DNA of 64,000 nt from an uncultured Clostridia bacterium (GCA_934281605.1 CAKQXD010000012.1:1-64000), one strand, 5' to 3'. Positions 7,922-16,244 are shown, counted from the first letter of the stretch. Translations and numbers: made by a program. Notes: a model not told the origin generated them from the letters alone.

Positions 7922-8614
7922 TCATCCGACCGAGACATCCAGCCAGGACGGGCGCATCTGCAGCGTCATGGGAAAGATCCGAAACTCCGGATCGTTTTCC
8001 GTCCGCGCCTTCAGCTCGTCCAGCAGAGATGTGACACAGGTGCTGAACACCACCGGAATACCGGTATTGCAAGTCAGCTCCTGACATAACTCATACCCTC
8101 TCAGTATATCATCTGTCGTGGTTTCTGTCAGCATATGCGTATTATTTACGATACCCGTGATAGGCAGACCGATTTCCCCTTCGATATGGCGCAGGTGGAA
8201 CAGAGCGCCTTCCAAAGTATCCGTCTCGAAACGATTGGCGTTGACCACCAGATACCGCTCCGTGCCCTCCGGCTCAAAATACTTGCGGAACTGGTTCATG
8301 ATCCGCGCTCCGCTGTCGTTGCCGCCGATATCGGCTACCGTTGTGCAGCTTTCATCTTCCAGCGGCGTGCGGATCTTCGCCGTGATAGCCGGCAGATCTT
8401 CCGCGATGTCGAATCCGTATTCGTTAAAATAGATGGAAATGCCCATCTCCTCCAGCATCTTCTGCCGCTCCCGGCTTCGAAAATACGGGTTGGCGATGTC
8501 AAGATCCAGCAGTGCTGTTTTCTCCCCGTGCTGTTTCAGATACATGGCGTAGTTGACCGAAAACTCGGTCTTACCGCTCCCATAATGTCCCAGTACCGCG
8601 ATAGCTTTTCCCAT
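7922..8614 (-). CDS. P-loop ATP-binding protein in the 2-oxoacid:ferredoxin oxidoreductase operon
   Basis: A 230-residue protein with an N-terminal Walker A motif GHYGSGKTE, a Walker B-like TALLDLDIANPYF, and VADIGGNDSGAR, resembling the CobQ/MinD/ParA nucleotide-binding group. No membrane segment or partner domain is visible. It starts four bases after the gamma subunit gene and precedes the nitroreductase. The context points to a maturation, cofactor-loading or regulatory role for the oxidoreductase; nothing in the sequence proves which. I do not recognise a named family. Confidence 0.8.
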   Translation of the reverse strand: MGKAIAVLGHYGSGKTEFSVNYAMYLKQHGEKTALLDLDIANPYFRSRERQKMLEEMGISIYFNEYGFDIAEDLPAITAKIRTPLEDESCTTVADIGGNDSGARIMNQFRKYFEPEGTERYLVVNANRFETDTLEGALFHLRHIEGEIGLPITGIVNNTHMLTETTTDDILRGYELCQELTCNTGIPVVFSTCVTSLLDELKARTENDPEFRIFPMTLQMRPSWLDVSVG

Positions 8615-8618
8615 AGCT

Positions 8619-9152
8619 CTAACCTTCCCAGGCTTCGATGGCCTTCATGTTTGGTTCGATCAGTTTGGCTTTTCTTCCCGTCATCAGCTTTTCAAAGGTC
8701 TTGCCCATGGTTTCTTTCTCTACGACACCTGTGATGCGCAGGATAGCCCCCAGCATGACCATATTGGCAGTCTTCTCATTGCCGATCTTGGATTCCGCCA
8801 GCCCGATGGTGTCCACGTAGTGAACATTGATGTCGTCCCGATCCACTTTCGTGTCGATGATGGAGGAGTTGATAAACAGATCTCCGCCCGGAACCAGCTG
8901 GTCGATATATTTTTCCAGGGAAACCTTGTTCATCGCCAGCAGCACATCATAAGAGCTTGGCAGCGGCGAAGCGATGGGACGGTCGGAAACTACGACGGTA
9001 CAGTTGGCAGTACCTCCACGCATTTCCGGGCCGTAGGAAGGCATCCAGGTCACTTCTTTTTCTTCATACATCGCACTGTATGCGATCATCTGGCCAATCA
9101 GCAGCACACCCTGTCCACCGAATCCTGCCAGCAGCATTCTCGTTGTCGCCAT
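8619..9152 (-). CDS. 2-oxoacid:ferredoxin oxidoreductase, gamma subunit
   Basis: A 177-residue subunit of a four-subunit oxidoreductase of the VOR/KOR type. The N-terminal AGFGGQGVLLIGQMIAYSAM motif and the MPSYGPEMRGGTANC segment are characteristic of the POR gamma domain. It joins the alpha, beta and ferredoxin-like delta subunits to oxidise a branched-chain or other 2-oxoacid to acyl-CoA and CO2 while reducing ferredoxin. It begins one base after the beta subunit stop. Confidence 0.92.
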   Translation of the reverse strand: MATTRMLLAGFGGQGVLLIGQMIAYSAMYEEKEVTWMPSYGPEMRGGTANCTVVVSDRPIASPLPSSYDVLLAMNKVSLEKYIDQLVPGGDLFINSSIIDTKVDRDDINVHYVDTIGLAESKIGNEKTANMVMLGAILRITGVVEKETMGKTFEKLMTGRKAKLIEPNMKAIEAWEG

Positions 9153-9153
9153 G

Positions 9154-9900
9154 TTATTTTACCCCCTCTACAGATTTGAAATTCTTCACCGGATAGTACG
9201 GGATCATCTTGTCCTTGATGAAGTCCAGCGCACCCACCGGAGAAACGCCCCAGTTGGTCGGACAGGTGGACAGGAACTCTACGAAGGCAAAACCCAGCTT
9301 CTTTTCCTGTACTTCAAAGGCAGTTCGAATGGCTTTTTTCGCCTTCCGCACTTCTGCAGGGGAGTGGAGGGAAACACGTTCCACGTAAACAGCACCATCG
9401 ATGGTCGCCAGCATTTCGGAAATACGCAACGGCTTTCCTGCCTGCTCCACAGTACGGCCTTCCACGCTTGTGGTCGTCTTCTGTCCGATGAGGGAAGTCG
9501 GAGCCATCTGTCCGCCCGTCATACCGAAGATGGCGTTGTTGATAAAGAACGTGCAGAACTTCTCGCCTCTATGGGCTGCATGGATGATCTCTCCCGTTCC
9601 GATGGAGGCCAGGTCGCCGTCTCCCTGATATGTAAATACGTAAGAATTCGGATGAACTCTCTTGATGCCGGATGCTACGGCTGGAGCTCTTCCGTGCGGG
9701 GATTCCATCATGTCCACGTTCATGAACTGGTGCGCCACGATGGAGCATCCTACCGGTGAAACGCCGATGGCATTTCCCAGCGCACCCTTTTCTTCTAAAA
9801 CTTCCATGATCAGTCTATGTGCAATTCCATGCGTGCAGCCCGGGCAGTAGCTCGTGGTCATTTCACGCATGCCTTTGGTAAATTCAAAAACAGGTTTCAT
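9154..9900 (-). CDS. 2-oxoacid:ferredoxin oxidoreductase, thiamine pyrophosphate-binding beta subunit
   Basis: A 248-residue TPP-binding subunit. The cysteine pair in TSYCPGCTHGI is shared with the family. The TPP/Mg motif is GDGDLASIGTGE followed by the Asn in FFINNAIFGMTGGQ. PTSLIGQKTTTS matches the VOR/KOR group rather than pyruvate enzymes. Its start codon directly abuts the alpha subunit stop, with GGAGGAGG as ribosome site inside the preceding gene. Confidence 0.93.
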   Translation of the reverse strand: MKPVFEFTKGMREMTTSYCPGCTHGIAHRLIMEVLEEKGALGNAIGVSPVGCSIVAHQFMNVDMMESPHGRAPAVASGIKRVHPNSYVFTYQGDGDLASIGTGEIIHAAHRGEKFCTFFINNAIFGMTGGQMAPTSLIGQKTTTSVEGRTVEQAGKPLRISEMLATIDGAVYVERVSLHSPAEVRKAKKAIRTAFEVQEKKLGFAFVEFLSTCPTNWGVSPVGALDFIKDKMIPYYPVKNFKSVEGVK

Positions 9901-10986
9901 CTATTTCCCTCCTCCCATCAGCGTCTTAGTTCTCTCTGCGATCTCAGCAGGGCTGAGCAGCATGCCGCCTACACGGTTGATAAGATCCACATGGTATCTT
10001 CCGTTAAGCGCCAGCTTCACATCATTGATCATCTGTCCCTGAGAAAGCTCTACGGAAATAACTTTTTTCACGTTGTCTCCCAGTTTTTCAAATGCCTGAT
10101 CCGGGAACGGCCAGAGAGTCTTCGGACGGATCAGTCCAGTCTCAATGCCCTCTTCCTTCAGGATTTCCATTGCTTCTAAAACGACGCGGGCCGTCGAACC
10201 ATAAGCTACGAAAACGACTTCTGCCTTGTCCAGGTTTCTCGCTTCGTATTCCGGCAGTTCACGCTGCGCTCTTTCGTACTTCGGCCAGTACTCCATGATC
10301 TCTTCTTCTAGAAGCTCCTGCTTCAGCTGCAAAGACTTGATGACGTTGCGGTCTCTCTGATCCTTGTGGCCTACCAGTGCCCATGGTTTTTTCTTCGGAA
10401 TGTCTTCTTCCTTGGTATAACCCTTGTCTTCCGGCAGGATGACCGGCTCCATCATCTGACCGATCATGCCGTCTACCGCGATGATGACCGGATTTCTGTA
10501 TTCGTCAGCCACTTCGTAAGCCTTGCCGATCATATCCACCGCTTCCTGGATGGAGCTCGGTGCATACACAATGATGTGATAGTCTCCGTTTCCTCCTCCA
10601 CGGGTCACCTGATTATAGTCCGCCTGGGACGGCTGGATCGTACCGATTCCAGGGCCTCCCCTCATAACATTGAGCAGTACCAGCGGAAGCTGCACGGAAC
10701 AGAAGATGGACATGCCCTCCTGCATCAGTGCAATACCCGGCGAAGAAGAAGACAGCAGCACTCTTCCGCCCGCCGCCGATGCGCCGTATGCCATATTGAT
10801 GGCCGCCAGTTCACTCTCTGCCTGAATGAAAGAACCTCCCACCTTGGAAAGCTCTCTCGACATATATTCCGGAATCTCATTCTGCGGCGTGATCGGATAG
10901 CCGAAATAAAATCTGCATCCGCTACGGATCGCTGCGATCGCAAACGCCTCATTCCCTTTCATTAATCTTTTTTCTGATGTACTCAT
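9901..10986 (-). CDS. vorB: 3-methyl-2-oxobutanoate (2-oxoacid) dehydrogenase subunit VorB, alpha subunit
   Basis: A 361-residue alpha subunit. The pyrimidine-binding part includes FYFGYPITPQNEIPEYMSR and the catalytic-region Glu in FIQAESELAAINMAYGAS. LLSSSSPGIALMQEG and RGGPGIGTIQPSQADYNQ are hallmarks of the VOR/KOR family. The start giving MSTSEKR is chosen because AAGGAG lies seven bases before it; the longer frame would run into the ferredoxin gene. Substrate (2-oxoisovalerate versus 2-oxoglutarate) cannot be decided by eye. Confidence 0.92.
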   Translation of the reverse strand: MSTSEKRLMKGNEAFAIAAIRSGCRFYFGYPITPQNEIPEYMSRELSKVGGSFIQAESELAAINMAYGASAAGGRVLLSSSSPGIALMQEGMSIFCSVQLPLVLLNVMRGGPGIGTIQPSQADYNQVTRGGGNGDYHIIVYAPSSIQEAVDMIGKAYEVADEYRNPVIIAVDGMIGQMMEPVILPEDKGYTKEEDIPKKKPWALVGHKDQRDRNVIKSLQLKQELLEEEIMEYWPKYERAQRELPEYEARNLDKAEVVFVAYGSTARVVLEAMEILKEEGIETGLIRPKTLWPFPDQAFEKLGDNVKKVISVELSQGQMINDVKLALNGRYHVDLINRVGGMLLSPAEIAERTKTLMGGGK

Positions 10987-10999
10987 TTCCTTGCTCCTT

Positions 11000-11218
11000 C
11001 TATTCAACCCTGTATATATTGATGGCACCGTCCGGGCACATGATGCCGCAGCTGGCGCATGCAATGCATTCTTCTTCCTTGGTAATGGTCACTGCATGAT
11101 ATCCATTGACATTCACTTCCGTATCGTCAATAGCTAATATATGTTTCGGACAAACAGAAATGCAAAGTTCGCATCCCTTACATCTGTCTCTCTTGATCAC
11201 GACTTTCGCCTTAGCCAA
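11000..11218 (-). CDS. 4Fe-4S dicluster ferredoxin (delta subunit)
   Basis: A 72-residue protein with two CxxCxxCxxxCP clusters: CKGCELCISVCP and CIACASCGIMCP. It is the internal electron carrier of the oxidoreductase and the first gene of its operon. The start codon is TTG (MAKAKVV), supported by AAGGAG nine bases upstream; no ATG is available in that position. Confidence 0.93.
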   Translation of the reverse strand: MAKAKVVIKRDRCKGCELCISVCPKHILAIDDTEVNVNGYHAVTITKEEECIACASCGIMCPDGAINIYRVE

Positions 11219-11237
11219 CCCTACTCACTCCTTTACA

Positions 11238-11265
11238 ATTATACTTTTACCTCAAAATTTGTCAG
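11238..11265 (-). promoter_or_regulatory. Possible promoter of the oxidoreductase operon
   Basis: The reverse strand has CTGACA, 16 bases, TATAAT, but the predicted start would fall inside the ribosome site. A second TATAAT upstream at 11274-11279 has no good -35 but is better placed. One of the two is probably real. Confidence 0.35.
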
Positions 11266-11305
11266 CATGAACTATTATATACTATTTATTTTGCATTTGC
11301 GACAC

Positions 11306-11350
11306 AAAAAAATAAAAAAAGAACCCCTTTGACAACATCTTGTCCAGGGG
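11306..11350 (-). terminator. Terminator of the CoA-transferase gene
   Basis: CCCC-TGACAA and TTGTC-GGGG arms with a four-base loop are followed on the reverse strand by TTCTTTTTTT. Confidence 0.85.
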
Positions 11351-11424
11351 CGTCTTTTCTTTGTAAAATCAAACAAATTTTACAGGTAATTTTAATAGTT
11401 TTTTATACGATATCCTTGGGAGGG

Positions 11425-12768
11425 CTATCGTTTGTTAGACTTTCTCCAGATTTTCTGCTTTTCCGCACTGCGAATCAGTTCTTCACGGAAGTCAGGGTGA
11501 GCGATGCTAATGAGCGCTTCAGCTCTCTGCCAGGTAGACATTCCCTTCAGACACACCTTGCCGTATTCCGTTACGATATAATGAGCATTGGCTCTCGTAT
11601 CGGTAACGATGGAACCTTCTGCCAGCGTCGGGCGGATACGCGAATGTACCGTACCGTCCTTTGAGGTAAAGGTGGAGGAACAGCAGACGAAACTCTTACC
11701 GCCGTTGGAAAGATACGCACCCATAACAAAGTCCAGCTGACCGCCAGCTCCGCTGATGTGTCTCGTTCCAGCACTCTCCGCATTGATCTGTCCATACAGA
11801 TCCACATCAACGGCATTGTTGATGGAAATAAAGTTGTCGATGGACGCGATTTTCTCAATGGAGTTGGTATAATCGATCGGTGCGCACATGCACTCCGGAT
11901 TGTTATTGAGATAATCGTACATTTTCTGTGTTCCTGCTGCAAAGGCATATACCTGTCTACCCTTGTCCAGGCTCTTTTTTCTTCCTGTGATCTTGCCATT
12001 CATAGCTATATCTGCAAAGGCGTCGATATACATTTCAGTGTGCACACCCAGATCTTTCAGATCGGATTCTGCGATCATAGCGCCGACAGCGTTAGGCATT
12101 GCGCCGATGCCCATCTGCAGACAGGCGCCGTCCGGGATTTCCTCGATAATCATTCTGGCAACCTGTTCATCTACTTCCGTTGCCGGTGCTCCCGCGCCCA
12201 GTTCTCCCATTGGAGGATTGTCACCTTCTACCACGTAATCCACCTGCGAAATGTGGATTCCTTCTTCAAATCCACCCAGACAGCGCGGCATATTTTCGTT
12301 AACTTCCACGATCACCACATCTGCTACATCACAGATTGCCTGTATATGAGAAGCATTCGGACCGAAGTTGAAATAGCCGAACTGATCCATCGGTGTTACC
12401 TGGAACATGGCCACGTCCAAATGCTTGATATTCTGACGATAGTACTGCGGCAGCTCCGAAAAACGCATCGGACTGAAGAATGCGAATCCATCGTTGATGG
12501 CCCGCCGTTCGATCCCGCTCATATGCCAGGAATTCCACGTAAAATGATCTGCGGTATTTTCTACTTTAAAAATTTCCGGGGTCCACAGCAGGATACCGCC
12601 TCGAACCTTTACGTCCTCCAGCTCGTTCGCTCTTGCTGCCAGCGCCGCATCCAGCGCTACCGGAGTCCCCGTCGTCCAGGCATAATCGACCCAGTCTCCG
12701 GATTTTACGACTTTGACCGCTTCCTCTGCAGTCACCAGTTTTTTCTTATATTCCGTTTGATAGTCCAT
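11425..12768 (-). CDS. Acetyl-CoA hydrolase/transferase family protein, probable butyryl-CoA (or 4-hydroxybutyrate):acetate CoA-transferase
   Basis: A 447-residue family I CoA-transferase, the usual length of butyryl-CoA:acetate CoA-transferases. The N-terminal GDWVDYAWTTGTPVALDAAL and the C-terminal SGAGGQLDFVMGAYLS are family signatures. The catalytic glutamate is expected in VHTEMYIDAFADI. The enzyme would move CoA from butyryl-CoA (or a related acyl-CoA) to acetate, releasing the acid and recovering acetyl-CoA. It is monocistronic with its own promoter (12814-12843) and terminator. Butyrate versus 4-hydroxybutyrate specificity is not certain. Confidence 0.85.
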   Translation of the reverse strand: MDYQTEYKKKLVTAEEAVKVVKSGDWVDYAWTTGTPVALDAALAARANELEDVKVRGGILLWTPEIFKVENTADHFTWNSWHMSGIERRAINDGFAFFSPMRFSELPQYYRQNIKHLDVAMFQVTPMDQFGYFNFGPNASHIQAICDVADVVIVEVNENMPRCLGGFEEGIHISQVDYVVEGDNPPMGELGAGAPATEVDEQVARMIIEEIPDGACLQMGIGAMPNAVGAMIAESDLKDLGVHTEMYIDAFADIAMNGKITGRKKSLDKGRQVYAFAAGTQKMYDYLNNNPECMCAPIDYTNSIEKIASIDNFISINNAVDVDLYGQINAESAGTRHISGAGGQLDFVMGAYLSNGGKSFVCCSSTFTSKDGTVHSRIRPTLAEGSIVTDTRANAHYIVTEYGKVCLKGMSTWQRAEALISIAHPDFREELIRSAEKQKIWRKSNKR

Positions 12769-12813
12769 CTAAAATCTCCTATAACACTAATCTTACACCT
12801 GAGTTCGTGTATT

Positions 12814-12843
12814 ATTCTATCACCAGCACCGCACCCGGGTCAA
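12814..12843 (-). promoter_or_regulatory. Promoter of the CoA-transferase gene
   Basis: The reverse strand reads TTGACC, 18 bases, TAGAAT, about 45 bases before the start codon. Confidence 0.7.
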
Positions 12844-13009
12844 TGCAAAATTGGATAAAAATGGTACAGTGACTGGATGGTTCCAATTCTGAGCACCCTG
12901 TATTTTCCAGCGTTTTCTTTTGCTTTTTGCAAAGTCTCCCAAAACAGAGGCTTTGCGCCACCTTCTGTGAGAAACCTTTTTTCCATCATATAAAACAGGA
13001 GGTTTTTTC

Positions 13010-14095
13010 ATGGCTACCATAAGCCTGTGCATGATCGTGAAAAACGAGGAAACCGTTCTGGCACGCTGTCTCGACAGCGTTCAGCACCTGGCAGACGAGA
13101 TCATCATCGTCGATACAGGAAGTGATGATTCCACACGGGAAATTGCCTCCCGATACACGAATAAGATCTATTCCTACCCCTGGGCCTTCGATTTTGCAGC
13201 TGCACGAAACTTTTCCTTCTCCAAAGCGACACAAAAATATATTTTCTGGATGGATGCAGATGATGTCTTCGAAGTCTCACACATGGAAGACTTCCTTTTC
13301 TGGAAAGAATGTGATTTTCAAAACGCCGACATGATCTTCCTGCCCTATCATATCGCCTCCGATGAGTCGGGAAATCCGCTTGTTTCCTGCGATCGAGAGC
13401 GGATCGTCCGGAATCATGCCGGTTTTTCATGGGAGGGATGCGTGCACGAAGTCCTGACCCATCCAAACCAGTCAAACCTTGCACAGCTTCGGCTGAATAT
13501 TCCCATTATTCATTGCTCCGCCAAAACTTCATACAGTGATCGAAATCTCCTGATCTATGAAAAACAAATCCAGTCCAGCAAAACCCTAACCTCACGTGAT
13601 ACTTTTTATTATGGAAGAGAGCTGTTCTACCATGAAAAATGGGAGGAAGCCATCCATCATCTGACGGTATTTCTGCAAAGTTCGGGGGGCTGGAAAGAAA
13701 ACAAGATCGAGGCGTGCCGCATTCTCGCTCAGTGTTTCCAGCACACCTCTTCCTTCGAGAGCGCTTTAGCCGCACTGTTTTATTCTTTTTCCTATGATAC
13801 TCCCCGTGCGGAAGTTTGCTGCGACATCGGAGAAGCCTTCCTGCAAAAGCAGCAGTACCAGCAGGCCATCTTCTGGTATCGCATGGCACTGACCCGCCCC
13901 AAAGATGAGACATCTGGCGCTTTCATTCTCCATGACTGCTACGATTATCTTCCCTGCATGCAGCTTTGCGTCTGCTACGATCGTCTGGGAGATCTGGAAA
14001 AAGCAGAGCTTTACAATAAAAAAGCCGGACTGTATCATCCCGACTCTGCCGCTTACCTGCAAAACCTGGAATACTTTCAGTCTTTGAGAAAATAA
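13010..14095 (+). CDS. Family 2 glycosyltransferase with C-terminal TPR-like repeats
   Basis: A 361-residue cytoplasmic glycosyltransferase. The N-terminal GT-A domain (residues 1-170) starts SLCMIVKNEETVLARCLDS. It has the nucleotide-binding DTGSDDST and the metal-binding DADD at about residue 82. Residues 190-355 are helical repeats with TPR spacing (YGRELFYHEKWEEAI, QQYQQAIFWYRMAL, LGDLEKAELYNKKA). No membrane segment is visible. It starts seven bases after AGGAGG. The next gene, on the same strand, encodes a threonine-rich collagen-like protein, a plausible acceptor, as with the glycosyltransferases beside BclA-type spore proteins. That partnership is inferred. Confidence 0.85.
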   Translation: MATISLCMIVKNEETVLARCLDSVQHLADEIIIVDTGSDDSTREIASRYTNKIYSYPWAFDFAAARNFSFSKATQKYIFWMDADDVFEVSHMEDFLFWKECDFQNADMIFLPYHIASDESGNPLVSCDRERIVRNHAGFSWEGCVHEVLTHPNQSNLAQLRLNIPIIHCSAKTSYSDRNLLIYEKQIQSSKTLTSRDTFYYGRELFYHEKWEEAIHHLTVFLQSSGGWKENKIEACRILAQCFQHTSSFESALAALFYSFSYDTPRAEVCCDIGEAFLQKQQYQQAIFWYRMALTRPKDETSGAFILHDCYDYLPCMQLCVCYDRLGDLEKAELYNKKAGLYHPDSAAYLQNLEYFQSLRK

Positions 14096-14107
14096 CGAGC
14101 TCCGCTT

Positions 14108-14136
14108 CACCTCACAGGAAAACCCTACATATTATA
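14108..14136 (+). promoter_or_regulatory. Candidate sigma-K-type promoter of the collagen-like gene
   Basis: CACC, 16 bases, CATATTATA fits the published sigma-K pattern (mACm, 14-16 bases, CATAnnnTA). A sigma-A reading (TATAAT at 14133) has only CCTCAC as -35. If right, the gene is expressed late in the mother cell during sporulation. Confidence 0.5.
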
Positions 14137-14188
14137 ATAGCAAAAAGCTGTTTATATATTTTCGATAGATGAAAGGAGTTTGTTCTTT

Positions 14189-14635
14189 ATGAATAATCAA
14201 TATAGAAACCAAAATGGATGCTGCAGCGGAGGCTGCGGCGGTTCCCGTCCTCCGGTTCCTCCACCGCCTTGCCCGCCGCGTCCGCCCGAAATGATCGGGA
14301 TCATCGGTCCTACTGGACCGACCGGGCCAATGGGCCCCGCAGGACCGATGGGACTCATGGGTCCTGCAGGACCTGCCGGTGTAACCGGGGCAACCGGGCC
14401 GACTGGGCCTGCTGGAGCAACAGGTCTTACTGGTGCTACTGGCGCCACAGGAGCAACGGGACCTGCCGGACCGACTGGTGCTACTGGCGCTACCGGGGCT
14501 ACAGGCCCTGCCGGAACCATCACTGCCGGGCCTGCTGTCGCGGATATTCCGACCGACAGCGACATCGACATCGTGATCACGACTTTCAATCAGCTTCTCG
14601 CATCTCTGCGTCAGGCTGGTGTGATCGCAGAATAG
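14189..14635 (+). CDS. Collagen-like (Gly-X-Y) surface protein, BclA-like
   Basis: A 148-residue protein. The N-terminus (1-33) is Asn/Gln, Cys, Gly and Pro rich (cysteines at about 11, 12, 16 and 28). Residues 40-108 form 23 uninterrupted Gly-X-Y triplets, mostly GAT, GPT and GPA, so they should fold as a collagen-like triple helix with many possible O-glycosylation threonines. The last 40 residues (from TITAGPAVADIPTDS to FNQLLASLRQAGVIAE) resemble the small C-terminal trimerising segment seen in phage head-fibre and clostridial collagen-like proteins. There is no signal peptide, as for exosporium proteins assembled from the mother cell. ATG follows AAGGAG; an upstream in-frame TTG is less likely. 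Confidence 0.85.
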   Translation: MNNQYRNQNGCCSGGCGGSRPPVPPPPCPPRPPEMIGIIGPTGPTGPMGPAGPMGLMGPAGPAGVTGATGPTGPAGATGLTGATGATGATGPAGPTGATGATGATGPAGTITAGPAVADIPTDSDIDIVITTFNQLLASLRQAGVIAE

Positions 14636-14839
14636 TCACTTCCCTGAAAGTTTCCCTTCGGAAGGTGGCGCATTCCCGCCACCACAGCAATCATCCTCTG
14701 CGCCACGATTTCCCGCTTTGTTGCCGCAGCGATCCCCGCCAAAAACAGCCTCGGCCATTCGCTTCTTCCCCAGCAGCTCTGTCTCGCTCCATTCCCGCTC
14801 CCGCTTCACCACGATCTTCTCCGCACGATTCTTTTTCAT
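14636..14839 (-). CDS. Doubtful small ORF between the collagen-like gene and the recombinase
   Basis: A 67-codon frame opposite to its neighbours, preceded by a G-rich possible ribosome site. The first half is charged and plausible (KIVVKREREWSETELLGKK). The second half is Gly/Asn/Cys rich and looks non-coding. A perfect 7-bp hairpin (14664-14683) lies inside it and has no T-run. I recognise no family. Otherwise the 14636-14926 gap holds nothing I can identify. Confidence 0.25.
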   Translation of the reverse strand: MKKNRAEKIVVKREREWSETELLGKKRMAEAVFGGDRCGNKAGNRGAEDDCCGGGNAPPSEGKLSGK

Positions 14840-14926
14840 AGATACCCCCCTGTTCCATAAACAATCATCTTTTGTTTCACCTTATGCGCTATCCCTGTGC
14901 AGCATGTTTTAAAAGGAGGTCATCTA

Positions 14927-16237
14927 TTGCATTTTTATATCTACAGTCGAAAATCCGTTTACACCGGCAAGGGCGAAAGCATCGAAAATCAGATCGAACT
15001 TTGCCGCAGCTATATCGCAGCCAAATACCCCAGCGATCTGCCGCATCGCATCGAAATCTACGAAGACGAAGGTTATTCGGCGAAAAATACCGACCGCCCT
15101 CAATTCCAGAAAATGCTCCGACATATGACTGTTGATACGCCCGATTTTATCATCTGCTACCGGCTGGATCGCATCAGCCGCAGCGTCAGCGACTTTTCCT
15201 CGTTTATCGAAAAGCTGAACCAGCTTCAAATCGCCTTTCTCTGTATAAAGGAAGAATTCGACACCTCCCGCCCCATGGGCAAGGCCATGATGTATATCGC
15301 CTCCGTCTTCTCCCAGCTGGAGAGGGAAACCATCGCAGAACGTGTCCGTGACAATATGCTCCTGCTAGCCAGATCCGGCCGCTGGCTCGGCGGCACGCCT
15401 CCCACAGGCTACACCTCAAAAAAAGTTTGTGAAGTTCTGCTGGACGGCAAGATGAAAACCGCCTGTATGCTCCAGGAGGTTCCAGAGGAATTAAACGTCA
15501 TCCGTTCTATTTATCAGCGTTTTCTCCAGACCCGGCAAGCATCAGAAGTTGCTTCCTGGCTGCAAAGCCGCGGGCAGTGCACCCGCGCCTGCAAAGAGTT
15601 TTCTGCCGCCTCTGTACGCCAGATCCTGCAAAATCCAGTGTACTGCGTGGCCGATGCAGAGGCTTTTCATTATTTTACCGAACAGAACGCCAACGTCTGC
15701 TTCTCTCCGGAAGAATGTTCCGGCCAGGGGCTTCTCTCCTACAATAAACGGAACTACCGCCAAAAAAGCGCACCTCGCCAAACGATGGATCACTGGATCA
15801 TCGCCGCCGGAAAACACCGCGGGATCATCTGCGGGCGTGACTGGGTGACGGTACAGCACCTGCTTTCCATCCGCACCCGTGCTCCCAGAAAAACCGATGC
15901 TCCCGAGGAACTTCTTTCCAGACTTCTCTACTGTCAGCACTGCGGCAGTCCCATGGTTTCCAAGCGCCGTTCCAGACACACTGAAACGCCCGTCTACGAC
16001 TACATCTGCTGCCGAAAGCTGCGCCAGGGGTGTAGTCTTTGCAGCTGTCAGAATCTCAATGGACCCCTGACCGACGAAGACGTTCTGCGGACTCTTTGCA
16101 GCACTTTGCAGAAGCTCCTGGATATCGAAACACCCCTGGATCCCGACAATCTGTCTCAGCAAGAAAAAAGGATCTTTATTACTTCATTCGTAACAAAGAT
16201 CCTCTGGGATGGAACAACTCTGCAGCTGTTCCTTTGA
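14927..16237 (+). CDS. Serine site-specific recombinase
   Basis: A 436-residue large serine recombinase. The catalytic resolvase domain (1-150) starts HFYIYSRKS, with the nucleophile serine in that motif and the arginines in YRLDRISRS and QLERETIAERV. A recombinase domain follows (about 170-280). A zinc ribbon lies near 340-375 (CQHCG ... CCRKLRQGCSLC). It lacks the long C-terminal coiled coil of typical phage integrases. The TTG start (MHFYIY) is chosen because AAAGGAGG lies a few bases before it; an earlier ATG would put that site inside the gene. No att sites, cargo or element boundaries are visible, so it may be a resident rather than a mobile enzyme. Confidence 0.9.
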   Translation: MHFYIYSRKSVYTGKGESIENQIELCRSYIAAKYPSDLPHRIEIYEDEGYSAKNTDRPQFQKMLRHMTVDTPDFIICYRLDRISRSVSDFSSFIEKLNQLQIAFLCIKEEFDTSRPMGKAMMYIASVFSQLERETIAERVRDNMLLLARSGRWLGGTPPTGYTSKKVCEVLLDGKMKTACMLQEVPEELNVIRSIYQRFLQTRQASEVASWLQSRGQCTRACKEFSAASVRQILQNPVYCVADAEAFHYFTEQNANVCFSPEECSGQGLLSYNKRNYRQKSAPRQTMDHWIIAAGKHRGIICGRDWVTVQHLLSIRTRAPRKTDAPEELLSRLLYCQHCGSPMVSKRRSRHTETPVYDYICCRKLRQGCSLCSCQNLNGPLTDEDVLRTLCSTLQKLLDIETPLDPDNLSQQEKRIFITSFVTKILWDGTTLQLFL

Positions 16238-16244
16238 TTGCGTC

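Noticed and set aside
11571..11999. 142-codon frame overlapping the CoA-transferase on the same strand
   Set aside because: Out-of-frame shadow rich in Arg and Ser, entirely inside a conserved gene.
12929..12956. Terminator in the gap before the glycosyltransferase gene
   Set aside because: GCAAAG/CTTTGC arms form a hairpin but no T-run follows on either strand; kept only as an unexplained structure.
14197..14589. Proline/valine-repeat frame antisense to the collagen-like gene
   Set aside because: It is the mirror of the Gly-X-Y repeat; the forward frame has a ribosome site, promoter and sensible ends.
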